Shown in pieces: positions 1-6,519 of a stretch of 6,519 nt of DNA. Each line of letters starts with the position of its first letter. The first letter of the stretch is position 1. Made by a program: the position numbers and the translations under genes. The notes under the pieces are model-generated. The model did no database searches, was not told the origin of the DNA, and saw only the letters and a list, made by a program, of their open reading frames with translations. Source of the stretch: Desulfobacteraceae bacterium (GTDB lineage Bacteria; Desulfobacterota; Desulfobacteria; Desulfobacterales; Desulfobacteraceae); the NCBI GenBank assembly GCA_030638935.1, contig DAOWDR010000042.1, positions 1 to 6,519 on the forward strand, written 5' to 3'.

Positions 1-808
1 ATTTATAAAAATCTTATTTGTATTAACCGCTTTAATTCTAATCGCATCATCCCAAGGGTTTGCCGGGGAATTGGTAATGAAGGGGTCCACAACGGTTCTT
101 CCCATTGCACAGAAGGCTGCTGAAGCCTATATGGCAGAAAATCCTGATGTAAAAATTTCTCTTTCCGGCGGCGGTTCCGGAAACGGGATCAAGGCCATTA
201 TTGACGGAACCTGCGATATTGGAAACACCTCAAGGTTTATCAAGCAAAAGGAAGTGAATCTTGCAAGCGCAAAAGAGGTCTATCCTGTGCCGTTTAGAGT
301 TGCCCTGGATGCCATTGTTCCTGTTGTTAATAATAAAAATAACCTGTCTGATCTCACCATGGCCCAGTTAAAAGATATTTATCTGGGTAAAATAAAAGAC
401 TGGAAAGAGGTTGGCGGAACTCCCGGTAAAATAGTTGTTATTTCAAGGGACAGTTCCTCCGGAACATTTGGGGTGTGGAAAGATATTGTCATGAAAAAAG
501 AGCGTGTTATTCCCAGTGCCCTGACCGTACCCTCCAATGGCGGTATTGTACAGGTGGTAGCAAACACCCCCGGGGCAATAGGATATGTTGGTTTGGGGTA
601 TCTCAACCATGAAATCAAAGCTGTGAGTGTGGATGGTGTGCCCGGAACAGAAGAAAACACATTAAATGGATCATTCCCAATATCCAGGGGGCTTTTCATG
701 TTCACAAAAGGATGGCCAAAGGGAGATACCATGGGGTTTATATCCTTTATTCTCTCGAAAAAAGGCCAGGAGCTTGTAAAAGAGGCCGGTTCTATCCCAA
801 TTTTTTAA
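1..808 (+). CDS. pstS: PstS, periplasmic phosphate-binding protein (5' end outside the window)
   Basis: PstS is the substrate-binding protein of the high-affinity phosphate ABC importer and hands phosphate to PstC-PstA in the inner membrane. The frame is open from position 2, giving 268 visible codons before the TAA at 806-808. The first ~21 codons form a signal peptide: a basic residue, a hydrophobic run, then a small-residue site ending Gly-Phe-Ala before Gly-Glu. There is no lipobox cysteine, so a soluble periplasmic protein is inferred. Phosphate-contacting motifs of the family are visible: GSTTV at 83-97, SGGGSGNGI at 164-190 and SRDSSSGTFG at 443-472. The TTG at 71 is not the start, because beginning there would remove the signal peptide; the true start must lie a few codons left of the window. 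At roughly 270 residues it is the compact PstS type, shorter than the E. coli protein (about 346). It is followed closely by pstC. Confidence 0.95.
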   Translation, partial: FIKILFVLTALILIASSQGFAGELVMKGSTTVLPIAQKAAEAYMAENPDVKISLSGGGSGNGIKAIIDGTCDIGNTSRFIKQKEVNLASAKEVYPVPFRVALDAIVPVVNNKNNLSDLTMAQLKDIYLGKIKDWKEVGGTPGKIVVISRDSSSGTFGVWKDIVMKKERVIPSALTVPSNGGIVQVVANTPGAIGYVGLGYLNHEIKAVSVDGVPGTEENTLNGSFPISRGLFMFTKGWPKGDTMGFISFILSKKGQELVKEAGSIPIF

Positions 809-814
809 ATTGAC

Positions 815-820
815 AGGGAG
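815..820 (+). promoter_or_regulatory. Ribosome binding site choosing the pstC start
   Basis: AGGGAG lies 7 bases ahead of the TTG at 828. It supports TTG 828 over the in-frame TTG at 810, which sits one base after the pstS stop and would place this purine-rich site inside the coding region. The call is by spacing and purine content only. Confidence 0.55.
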
Positions 821-827
821 CTTTCTC

Positions 828-1715
828 TTGAAACGTCAAATAATCGATAGAGGAGTGCATTCAGCCTTTTTACTGATAGCACTCTTTTCCATAACAGCCC
901 TGTCTTTGATTGTTATATTCCTCTTTCTTGAAGGCATACCCATTTTAGATCATGTCAGTATAAAAGACTTTATATTTGGAGTTTACTGGTATCCGACAGA
1001 TGAACCTGCTGATTTCGGAATTTTGTCACTCATACTGGGATCGGTCTATGTAACCCTTTTTTCCGGTATTATTGCAATTCCTTTGGGGGTTATGAGCGCA
1101 GTCTATCTTGCAGAAATTGCGCCGTCTAAGGTTGCTGAAATTGTAAAACCCATCATAGAATTGATGGCATCCATGCCCTCGGTGGTGATCGGTTTTTTCG
1201 GCATGGTAGTGGTGGCCCCCTTTATCCAGCAGCTTTTTGATATCCCGGTGGGGTTGAATATGTTCAATGCATCCTTAATGCTGGCTTTTATGTCTATTCC
1301 AACCATCTGCAGTCTTTCCGAGGATGCAATTTTTTCAGTTCCAGCCGGGTTAAAAGAAGCCTCTTTTGCCCTGGGAGCAACCCATTTTGAAACAATCATA
1401 AAGGTCATTATCCCGGCATCCCTCTCGGGAATTTGTACCGCAGTTATTTTAGGCCTTTCCAGGGCCATTGGAGAAACCATGGTGGTGCTCATGGCGGCAG
1501 GCGGTGCTGCAATGATCCCAGGTTCTGTTTTTGACCCTGTTAGGCCCCTGCCTGCAAGCATTGCAGCAGAAATGGCAGAAGCCCCTTTTGGCAGTGAACA
1601 TTACCATGCGCTTTTTGCCATTGGTATTGTTCTGTTTGTATTTACCTTTATTTTTAATCTCATAGCCGACTATATCTCTTATAAGTTTAGGCGGGTGGGA
1701 GAGGCTTCATTGTAA
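828..1715 (+). CDS. pstC: PstC, phosphate ABC transporter permease
   Basis: PstC is one of the two inner-membrane subunits that form the phosphate channel. From TTG 828 it is 295 residues and begins MKRQIIDRG, a short basic cytoplasmic leader before the first membrane helix. About six hydrophobic segments are visible, in the usual order. The EAA-type cytoplasmic loop that docks on the ATPase starts at residue 177 (EASFALGAT, then KVIIPASLSG) and is followed by the family motif SRAIGETM. Length is normal for the family. The upstream in-frame TTG at 810 would add six residues (301 aa) but has no well-spaced ribosome binding site. The gene follows pstS after 19 bases and its stop codon overlaps the pstA start by one base (TAATG), which suggests translational coupling. 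PstC is distinguished from PstA by operon position and by the GETMVVLMAAG stretch. Function is confident; the exact start is less so. Confidence 0.94.
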   Translation: MKRQIIDRGVHSAFLLIALFSITALSLIVIFLFLEGIPILDHVSIKDFIFGVYWYPTDEPADFGILSLILGSVYVTLFSGIIAIPLGVMSAVYLAEIAPSKVAEIVKPIIELMASMPSVVIGFFGMVVVAPFIQQLFDIPVGLNMFNASLMLAFMSIPTICSLSEDAIFSVPAGLKEASFALGATHFETIIKVIIPASLSGICTAVILGLSRAIGETMVVLMAAGGAAMIPGSVFDPVRPLPASIAAEMAEAPFGSEHYHALFAIGIVLFVFTFIFNLIADYISYKFRRVGEASL

Positions 1716-2572
1716 TGATAAAACAAAGATTAATGGTACAAAAAATATGTTTTTCATTTTTCAGGATAGCCGTCTTAATTAATGGTGCGGCATTGGCAGT
1801 GATTGTATATTTTATCCTCTCCCTTGGCTGGCGGGCCATTTCATGGGAATTTTTAAGCCAGGCACCCAGGGATTCCATGACGGCAGGCGGTATCCTGCCC
1901 TGTATCGTCGGAACTATTGTTTTGTGTCTTATGACCATATTTGTTGCATTGCCCATTGGTGTGGCCTCGGCCATATATCTGAATGAATATGCTGCCCAGG
2001 GAAAACTTGTCAGGTTCATCCGCCTGGGAATCAATAATCTTGCCGGTGTTCCGTCCATTGTATTTGGATTATTCGGTCTTGCCTTTTTTTGTATTGTGCT
2101 GAAGATGGGTGTATCCATTGCTTCCGGCGGATTGACACTGGGAATCATGACTCTGCCGGTTATTATTGGTGCGTCTGAAGAGGCGTTAAAGGCTGTCCCT
2201 AACACCTATCGTGAAGCATCACTTGCCATGGGGGCAACCAAGTGGCAGACCATCAGAAAAGTTGTTCTGCCAATAGCCTTCCCCGGCATTATTACAGGCT
2301 CCATACTGGGAATAAGCCGTGCTGCCGGAGAGACCGCTCCGATCATGTATACAGGCGCTGTCTTTTTCACGCCTGATCTTCCCACAGGAATACTTGATGA
2401 GGTCATGGCTCTGCCCTATCATATTTATGTGCTGGCAACGGCAGGCACCCAGATTGAAGCAACCCGGCACCTTCAATACGGGACGGCACTGGTGTTGATT
2501 GTCCTGGTATTTGGAATGAATTTTTCAGCCATTATACTTCGGTCTAAAATGAGAAAAAAATTAAGGATATAA
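1715..2572 (+). CDS. pstA: PstA, phosphate ABC transporter permease
   Basis: PstA is the second membrane subunit and pairs with PstC to form the phosphate translocation path. It has 285 residues and about six hydrophobic segments; the first covers roughly residues 12-36 after a basic N terminus. The EAA loop begins at residue 167 (EASLAMGAT, then KVVLPIAFPGI), followed by SRAAGETAPI, which is typical of PstA. The periplasmic PstA-like stretch MALPYHIYVLAT is also present near the C terminus. The start ATG at 1715 overlaps the pstC stop by one base, with a purine-rich GGGAGAGG at 1698-1705 upstream as a possible ribosome binding site. An alternative ATG at 1733 would remove only six residues. 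The protein ends in a basic tail (RSKMRKKLRI), expected for a cytoplasmic C terminus. The pstB start follows five bases after the stop. Confidence 0.95.
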   Translation: MIKQRLMVQKICFSFFRIAVLINGAALAVIVYFILSLGWRAISWEFLSQAPRDSMTAGGILPCIVGTIVLCLMTIFVALPIGVASAIYLNEYAAQGKLVRFIRLGINNLAGVPSIVFGLFGLAFFCIVLKMGVSIASGGLTLGIMTLPVIIGASEEALKAVPNTYREASLAMGATKWQTIRKVVLPIAFPGIITGSILGISRAAGETAPIMYTGAVFFTPDLPTGILDEVMALPYHIYVLATAGTQIEATRHLQYGTALVLIVLVFGMNFSAIILRSKMRKKLRI

Positions 2573-2577
2573 TATAG

Positions 2578-3339
2578 ATGCAAGGCAATATTAAAATGCA
2601 TACCCGGAACCTGGATTTTTTTTATGGAGGTTTTCAGGCCCTTGATCGAATTTCAATTGAATTTATTCAAAATCAGGTAACCGCATTGATCGGACCCTCG
2701 GGATGCGGAAAAAGTACCTATTTGAGATGTTTGAACCGGATGAATGATCTGATCCCCGGAATCCGGGTCAAGGGCCGGGTCATGCTGGGTACCAAAGATA
2801 TCTATGACCCGTCCGTCGATGTTGTAACCCTGCGAAGGCGGGTGGGCATGGTTTTTCAAAAACCCAACCCATTTCCAAAATCAATTTTTGAAAATATAGC
2901 CTATGGTTTGAAGGTAAATGGGGTTAAAGATAAGGCAAAGATCACGGCTATTGTTGAAAAAAGTTTAAAACAGGCAGCAATATGGGAAGAAGTCAAAGAC
3001 AGGATGGATGAATCCGCACTGGGGCTTTCCGGAGGGCAGCAGCAGCGCCTGTGTATCGCCCGTGCCCTTGCCGTGGGTCCTGAAGTATTGTTAATGGATG
3101 AGCCTGCCTCGGCACTTGACCCCATTGCCACTCAAAAAATTGAGGAATTGATTACCGAGCTTTCTTCCAAGCTCACCATAATTATCGTGACCCATAACAT
3201 GCAGCAGGCTGCCAGGGTTTCTGACAGAACAGCATTCTTTTATATGGGAAAACTTGTTGAGGTCAATAGTACGGACACATTGTTTACAAAACCTGAATTA
3301 AAGCAGACAGAAGATTATATTACCGGAAGATTCGGTTAA
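2578..3339 (+). CDS. pstB: PstB, phosphate ABC transporter ATP-binding protein
   Basis: PstB is the cytoplasmic ATPase that powers the PstC-PstA channel; it acts as a dimer. The 253-residue protein has a full set of ABC motifs: Walker A GPSGCGKST at residues 39-47, Q-loop glutamine 94 within MVFQKPNPFP, signature LSGGQQQR at 150-157, Walker B VLLMDEP at 170-176 with catalytic Glu175, and the switch histidine at 206 (THNMQQAAR). The sequences LRCLNRMND and FQKPNPFPKSI are characteristic of PstB rather than of other ABC ATPases. Length is normal and no key residue is missing. ATG 2578 has AAGGA at 2563-2567, ten bases upstream; a second in-frame ATG at 2596 is less likely because it would shorten the first beta strand. 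It sits between pstA (five-base gap) and phoU (ten-base gap). Confidence 0.97.
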   Translation: MQGNIKMHTRNLDFFYGGFQALDRISIEFIQNQVTALIGPSGCGKSTYLRCLNRMNDLIPGIRVKGRVMLGTKDIYDPSVDVVTLRRRVGMVFQKPNPFPKSIFENIAYGLKVNGVKDKAKITAIVEKSLKQAAIWEEVKDRMDESALGLSGGQQQRLCIARALAVGPEVLLMDEPASALDPIATQKIEELITELSSKLTIIIVTHNMQQAARVSDRTAFFYMGKLVEVNSTDTLFTKPELKQTEDYITGRFG

Positions 3340-3349
3340 GGAGAAAATA

Positions 3350-3997
3350 ATGCCAGGCCATCTGCAAAGAGAAATAGAAAAAATAAAAACAAATATCCTG
3401 TCCCTGGGAGCAATGGTGGAAGACCGGTTTCAAAAAGCAATTTATTCCATCAAAACAGGGGATTTAGAGCTTGCGCAAAAAATAATTGATACAGATGTTG
3501 AGATTGATGCATATGAAATTGAAGTGGAAGAGGAGTGCCTGAAAATACTTGCCCTGTATCAGCCGGTAGCCACGGATCTGCGTTTTCTTGTGGCTGTGAT
3601 AAAAATTAATAATGATCTGGAAAGGATTGCAGACTATGCATCAAATATAGCAAAAAGGTTTAAAACATCCTTTAATGATCCCAAAAAATTCAAGTATGAT
3701 TATACTGCCATGGCAAACCAGGCGGCAAAAATGCTTAGGATGAGCCTTGATGCCCTTGTGCATATGGATGTGGATATGGCATATAAAGTCAGGGATATGG
3801 ATAATGATGTGAATACCATGAGGAACGATGCCTATGGCTCAATGAAAAAAGACATTCAGTCACACCCGGGGATGGTGGGTGAAATTATTAATATGTATCT
3901 GATATCAAGACATCTGGAAAGAATCGGAGATCACACCACCAATATTGCAGAAGAAGTGATATACCTTATTGAGGGTGATATTATCAGGCATAGTTAA
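3350..3997 (+). CDS. phoU: PhoU, phosphate signalling and transport regulator
   Basis: PhoU is a cytoplasmic helical protein that links the Pst transporter to the PhoR kinase, restraining Pho signalling when phosphate is plentiful. The 215-residue protein has the two repeated three-helix halves of the family, each with its metal-binding E-x-x-x-D motif: LERIADYASNIAKR with Glu91 and Asp95, and LERIGDHTTNIAEE with Glu190 and Asp194. The N terminus (HLQREIEKIKTNILSLGAMVE) and the phrase LYQPVATDLRFLVAVIKI are typical of PhoU. A strong ribosome binding site, AAGGAG at 3338-3343, overlaps the pstB stop codon and lies six bases before the ATG. The gene directly follows pstB, the usual place in pst operons. 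Length matches the family and no anomaly is seen. Confidence 0.96.
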   Translation: MPGHLQREIEKIKTNILSLGAMVEDRFQKAIYSIKTGDLELAQKIIDTDVEIDAYEIEVEEECLKILALYQPVATDLRFLVAVIKINNDLERIADYASNIAKRFKTSFNDPKKFKYDYTAMANQAAKMLRMSLDALVHMDVDMAYKVRDMDNDVNTMRNDAYGSMKKDIQSHPGMVGEIINMYLISRHLERIGDHTTNIAEEVIYLIEGDIIRHS

Positions 3998-4033
3998 ATG
4001 ATGTATTTATTACCGGTTTAAAGAATAAAAATT

Positions 4034-5827
4034 ATGATTAAAAAAAAGAAATTGATCTGGCAGATTTTCCCGTCATTCCTGGTTATTATCGTTCTCTCTC
4101 TTTCATCGGTCACATATTATTCAACCTATTATTTTAAGAATTTTTTTCTTAAAAATTCGGAAAAAGAATTGACCGCAAGGGCAGAACTGCTGCAAATAAA
4201 TTTTGTTGATATTCTGCCCGATGACATTCTGGATGTTGATCAGGAGCAAATTCGCCATATTGATGAATATTGTAGGGATATTGGAAAAAAAACAGGGACA
4301 CGGGTAACCATTATTTTTCCTTCCGGCGTTGTGGCGGGTGATTCTTTCGGGGATATTAAGATGATGGAAAACCACATGAAACGCCCTGAAATAATGGAAG
4401 CCCTGAAAAGAAAAAAGGGAGTCTCCATCAGATATAGTTTAACCCTTGATAAGAATATGATGTATATTGCGCTGCCCGTGATAAATGAGGGGAGATTGAT
4501 GGCTGTGGTGCGAACTGCAGTGTCTGTCTCTGCCATTGATAACAAAATAAGATCAGTCAGAAATAATATCCTTATTGCCCTGGGTTTAACAATCCTGGCT
4601 GCAGCGATTGCCAGTTTGTTTGTAACCAGGAGGATTACACACCCCATTGAACAAATGAAAGCAGGGGCTGCAAAATTTGCCAAGGGAAATTTGAATGAAA
4701 GGCTTGTGGTACCGGGGGCTGAAGAATTGTCGGAACTTGCAGTTACCATGAACCGGATGGCTGAAAATCTGGATAAAAAAATCAAGGATTTTGAAAACCG
4801 GAGCATGGAACTGGAAGCTGTTCATTCAAGTATGCAGGAAGGTGTCATTGCCATAGATAAGGATGAGAGAATTATTACGATTAACGATGCCGGTGCAAAA
4901 ATATTTGATTTCCCTGCATCTCAACTAAAAGCCCGGTATGTTTTAGAGGTTGCAAGGAATTTCGGGCTTCAAAAATTTATTCAACGGGCATTGGCAACCC
5001 ATGAGCCTGTTGAGGATGATATTGTAATAACAAGGGATGAGGATATGATCCTGAACATCCATTCCACAGCCCTTTCTGATTTTGGAGAAAACCCCATGGG
5101 AACTTTGATTATTTTCCATGACATAACAAGGATAAGACGTCTTGAAAGGATGCACAAGGATTTTGCAGCCAATGTGTCCCATGAGTTAAAAACACCATTA
5201 ACAGCCATAAAAGGATTTATTGAAACCCTCCAGGAGATGATGGTCGCCAATGATACCGAACAGAGTGAAAACTTTCTAAAAATTATTGAAAAAAATGTAA
5301 ACAGGATGATTGAGCTGATCAACGATCTTCTGGCCTTATCCCGGCTTGAACGGCTGCAGGGGACCGATATTCAGTTTGAAAATCAGCCCATGGCAACATT
5401 GATCCAGGGAGCAATAAACACCTGTCATTCCAGCATCAATGCAAAAAATATCACCATCAACATTGACTGCCCCGAGGAGCTCACAGCCAGGGTTGATCCT
5501 ATTCTCATGGAACAGGCCATAATCAACATTGTGGACAATGCTGTAAAATACAACCCTGAAGGCAGGCAGATTACCATAACAGTGACAAGGCAGGATCATT
5601 CCATGGATATTGTGATCAAAGATAATGGTACTGGAATCGACAAAGAGCATTTGTCCAAGATTTTTAATCGGTTTTACCGGGTGGACAAGGCAAGAAGCCG
5701 GCATGAAGGGGGGACTGGTCTAGGCCTTGCCATTGTGAAACATATTGTTCAGTATCACAACGGAAAAATTGATGTCACCAGCATAAAAGATAAGGGCAGC
5801 TCCTTTAAAATCAGTATCCCTGCATAA
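4034..5827 (+). CDS. phoR: PhoR-type sensor histidine kinase of phosphate regulation
   Basis: This is a membrane histidine kinase, expected to autophosphorylate and then phosphorylate a PhoB-type response regulator. Domains in order over 597 residues: basic N terminus; TM1 about 8-30; extracytoplasmic sensor about 31-178; TM2 about 179-198; HAMP about 199-250 (RRITHPIEQMKAG); PAS about 258-370; HisKA with the phospho-accepting His383 in NVSHELKTPLTAI; and HATPase with N box NIVDNAVKY (Asn498, Asn502), G1 DNGTGI at 530-535, F box IFNRFYRVDKARSR and G2 GGTGLGLA at 559-566. The sensor carries the motif GDSFGD...MENHMKRPEI (residues 102-120), which resembles the extracytoplasmic PAS-like fold of Bacillus-type PhoR. 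All catalytic boxes are intact. An in-frame TAA at 4019 makes ATG 4034 the first usable start, although the ribosome binding site ahead of it is weak. The phoR name rests on the pst-phoU context as well as the domains; no phoB is visible. Confidence 0.9.
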   Translation: MIKKKKLIWQIFPSFLVIIVLSLSSVTYYSTYYFKNFFLKNSEKELTARAELLQINFVDILPDDILDVDQEQIRHIDEYCRDIGKKTGTRVTIIFPSGVVAGDSFGDIKMMENHMKRPEIMEALKRKKGVSIRYSLTLDKNMMYIALPVINEGRLMAVVRTAVSVSAIDNKIRSVRNNILIALGLTILAAAIASLFVTRRITHPIEQMKAGAAKFAKGNLNERLVVPGAEELSELAVTMNRMAENLDKKIKDFENRSMELEAVHSSMQEGVIAIDKDERIITINDAGAKIFDFPASQLKARYVLEVARNFGLQKFIQRALATHEPVEDDIVITRDEDMILNIHSTALSDFGENPMGTLIIFHDITRIRRLERMHKDFAANVSHELKTPLTAIKGFIETLQEMMVANDTEQSENFLKIIEKNVNRMIELINDLLALSRLERLQGTDIQFENQPMATLIQGAINTCHSSINAKNITINIDCPEELTARVDPILMEQAIINIVDNAVKYNPEGRQITITVTRQDHSMDIVIKDNGTGIDKEHLSKIFNRFYRVDKARSRHEGGTGLGLAIVKHIVQYHNGKIDVTSIKDKGSSFKISIPA

Positions 5828-5840
5828 CAAATCGGTGGTT

Positions 5841-5865
5841 GCCGGATTGCTTTCGGATAATCGGC
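5841..5865. other. Imperfect inverted repeat in the convergent junction
   Basis: GCCGGATT at 5841-5848 can pair with AATCGGC at 5859-5865, leaving one bulged base and a ten-base loop. It lies between the phoR stop and the stop of the minus-strand gene and just overlaps the latter's stop codon. No T-run follows directly on either strand, so it is not a classic intrinsic terminator. It could be a weak transcript-end structure for either gene, or chance. Confidence 0.3.
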
Positions 5866-6519
5866 TAGGGAAGAAATAACTTGTCCGGATTTGTCCGGGG
5901 GATTTTTTTTATTCTGCCATAGAGCAGATCATCCATGAAAAGAGCGATTCTCTGGTTTAAGACATTCCTGGAGATATAGAACCTTACCAATTTGTGAATC
6001 AGGGTGTCAGGCTTGGTATAGGGACAGACTGATATGCACATGCCGCAATCGGATCCAATGGTTTTCCAATAGGAAAAACATTTTTCCTGGTCAATGGACC
6101 AATGTTTGAAATTTCGGGAGACAGGTTCTTCTCCATGGGTGATGGAACCCGACGGACAATTGTCTGCGCATTTTTTGCAAATCAGGCAGAAATCTTCCAT
6201 GTGCAGGCCGGGGGAGGGGGGAGAGGCCGGTATTTCCATCTCCGTGGTGATGATGGCAAGCCGGACACATGGCCCATGGATCTTATGCATGAAAATACCC
6301 ATCCGTCCCAGTTCGCCTAATCCTGATTCAACTGCCAGGGGAACGCAAAGGGTTTCATAATTGGCATCATTGTGGGCCCTTGCGGAAAATCCGAATTGCC
6401 GGATGTATGAGGCGGCAATATTAGAGATTTTGGCCGCTTCTACATATTTTTGGGCAGATTCCTGAATGACCGCAGATGTGGGGCCTTGCTTGATCATGGG
6501 AATGCGCATGGGCACCACA
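5865..6519 (-). CDS. Reductive-dehalogenase-like corrinoid/Fe-S protein, C-terminal part (5' end outside the window)
   Basis: The minus-strand frame is open from the right edge to the TAG at 5867-5865, giving 217 visible residues. It resembles the C-terminal half of the RdhA/QueG superfamily: the end of a cobalamin-binding domain, then a two-cluster ferredoxin-like domain. Visible parts are VPLAVESGLGELGRMG (residues 59-74) with HGPCVRLAIITTEMEIP (81-97); cluster motif one with Cys111, 114, 117 and 121 before Pro; cluster motif two with Cys147, 158, 161 and 165 before Pro. The GLGELGR phrase and Tyr-Trp between Cys147 and Cys158 look more like RdhA than QueG. The stretch after GELGRMG lacks the usual ITPEYG of respiratory RdhA, so this is probably a divergent relative, with no substrate inferred. 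The GTG at 6518 is unlikely to be the start, since the family needs a much longer N-terminal region. It converges on phoR with a 37-base gap and is not part of the phosphate operon. Confidence 0.75.
   Translation of the reverse strand, partial: VVPMRIPMIKQGPTSAVIQESAQKYVEAAKISNIAASYIRQFGFSARAHNDANYETLCVPLAVESGLGELGRMGIFMHKIHGPCVRLAIITTEMEIPASPPSPGLHMEDFCLICKKCADNCPSGSITHGEEPVSRNFKHWSIDQEKCFSYWKTIGSDCGMCISVCPYTKPDTLIHKLVRFYISRNVLNQRIALFMDDLLYGRIKKIPRTNPDKLFLP
5885..5910 (+). terminator. Possible rho-independent terminator of the pst-phoR transcript
   Basis: A short stem, CCGGA (5885-5889) with TCCGG (5894-5898) around a TTTG loop, can be extended by one T-G wobble pair. It is followed after four bases by eight T residues (5903-5910). 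It lies about 58 bases past the phoR stop, in the right orientation to end the plus-strand transcript. The stem is short and the spacer to the T-run is longer than ideal. The same bases encode the last residues of the minus-strand protein, so the pattern may simply reflect codons there. Confidence 0.4.

Noticed and set aside
1103..1561. Minus-strand open frame of 152 codons inside pstC
   Set aside because: It lies antisense to a well-supported membrane protein gene, shows no recognisable domain, and its composition is that of a reverse-frame shadow.
1687..2205. Minus-strand open frame of 172 codons across the pstC-pstA junction
   Set aside because: It is antisense to pstA and has no ribosome binding site or domain; its sequence is explained as a shadow of conserved permease codons.
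4240..4806. Minus-strand open frame of 188 codons inside phoR
   Set aside because: It overlaps the sensor, TM2 and HAMP coding region completely; its hydrophobic look comes from the reverse complement of that region.
5881..5898. Direct repeat TTGTCCGG, two copies two bases apart, as a possible operator
   Set aside because: It lies at the 3' end of two convergent genes, far from any start, and is within codons of the minus-strand gene; a regulatory role is not supported.
6094..6360. Plus-strand open frames (6094-6360 and 6102-6320) opposite the Fe-S gene
   Set aside because: The minus-strand protein carries clear paired cysteine motifs over the same bases, while the plus-strand translations show no domain.
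1..6519. A previously undescribed multi-gene system
   Set aside because: Six of the seven genes form a standard pst-phoU-phoR phosphate operon with all key motifs intact; only the partial right-edge gene is out of the ordinary.

Overview
The window holds most of a phosphate-uptake and phosphate-sensing operon from a Gram-negative bacterium, followed by the 3' part of an unrelated gene on the opposite strand. On the plus strand the order is pstS (5' end cut by the window edge), pstC, pstA, pstB, phoU, and a PhoR-type membrane histidine kinase. The base composition is moderate to AT-leaning. The compact PstS, the PhoR with a large extracytoplasmic sensor, and the corrinoid/iron-sulfur protein next door suggest an anaerobe of the Desulfobacterota (Desulfobacteraceae-like). 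That assignment is inference from protein style only; no marker gene is present.

Layout: positions 1-808 encode the phosphate-binding protein PstS with a visible signal peptide. Positions 828-1715 and 1715-2572 encode the permeases PstC and PstA, whose stop and start codons overlap. Positions 2578-3339 encode the ATPase PstB. Positions 3350-3997 encode PhoU. After a 36-base gap, positions 4034-5827 encode the kinase (TM, extracytoplasmic sensor, TM, HAMP, PAS, HisKA, HATPase). Positions 5828-5864 are a short convergent junction. Positions 5865-6519 (minus strand) encode the C-terminal part of a reductive-dehalogenase-like (RdhA/QueG superfamily) protein with two 4Fe-4S cysteine motifs, cut by the right edge.

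How the genes work together: PstS captures inorganic phosphate in the periplasm, the PstC-PstA channel imports it using ATP hydrolysed by PstB, and PhoU passes the transporter's state to the PhoR kinase, which would phosphorylate a PhoB-type regulator. No phoB lies in the window, and the operon promoter (where a Pho box would be expected) lies left of position 1. The tight spacing of pstS to phoU indicates one transcript; phoR probably belongs to it.

No mobile element, CRISPR array, tRNA or rRNA was seen. The phosphate operon is ordinary in content; the most interesting item is the partial corrinoid/Fe-S gene at the right edge.
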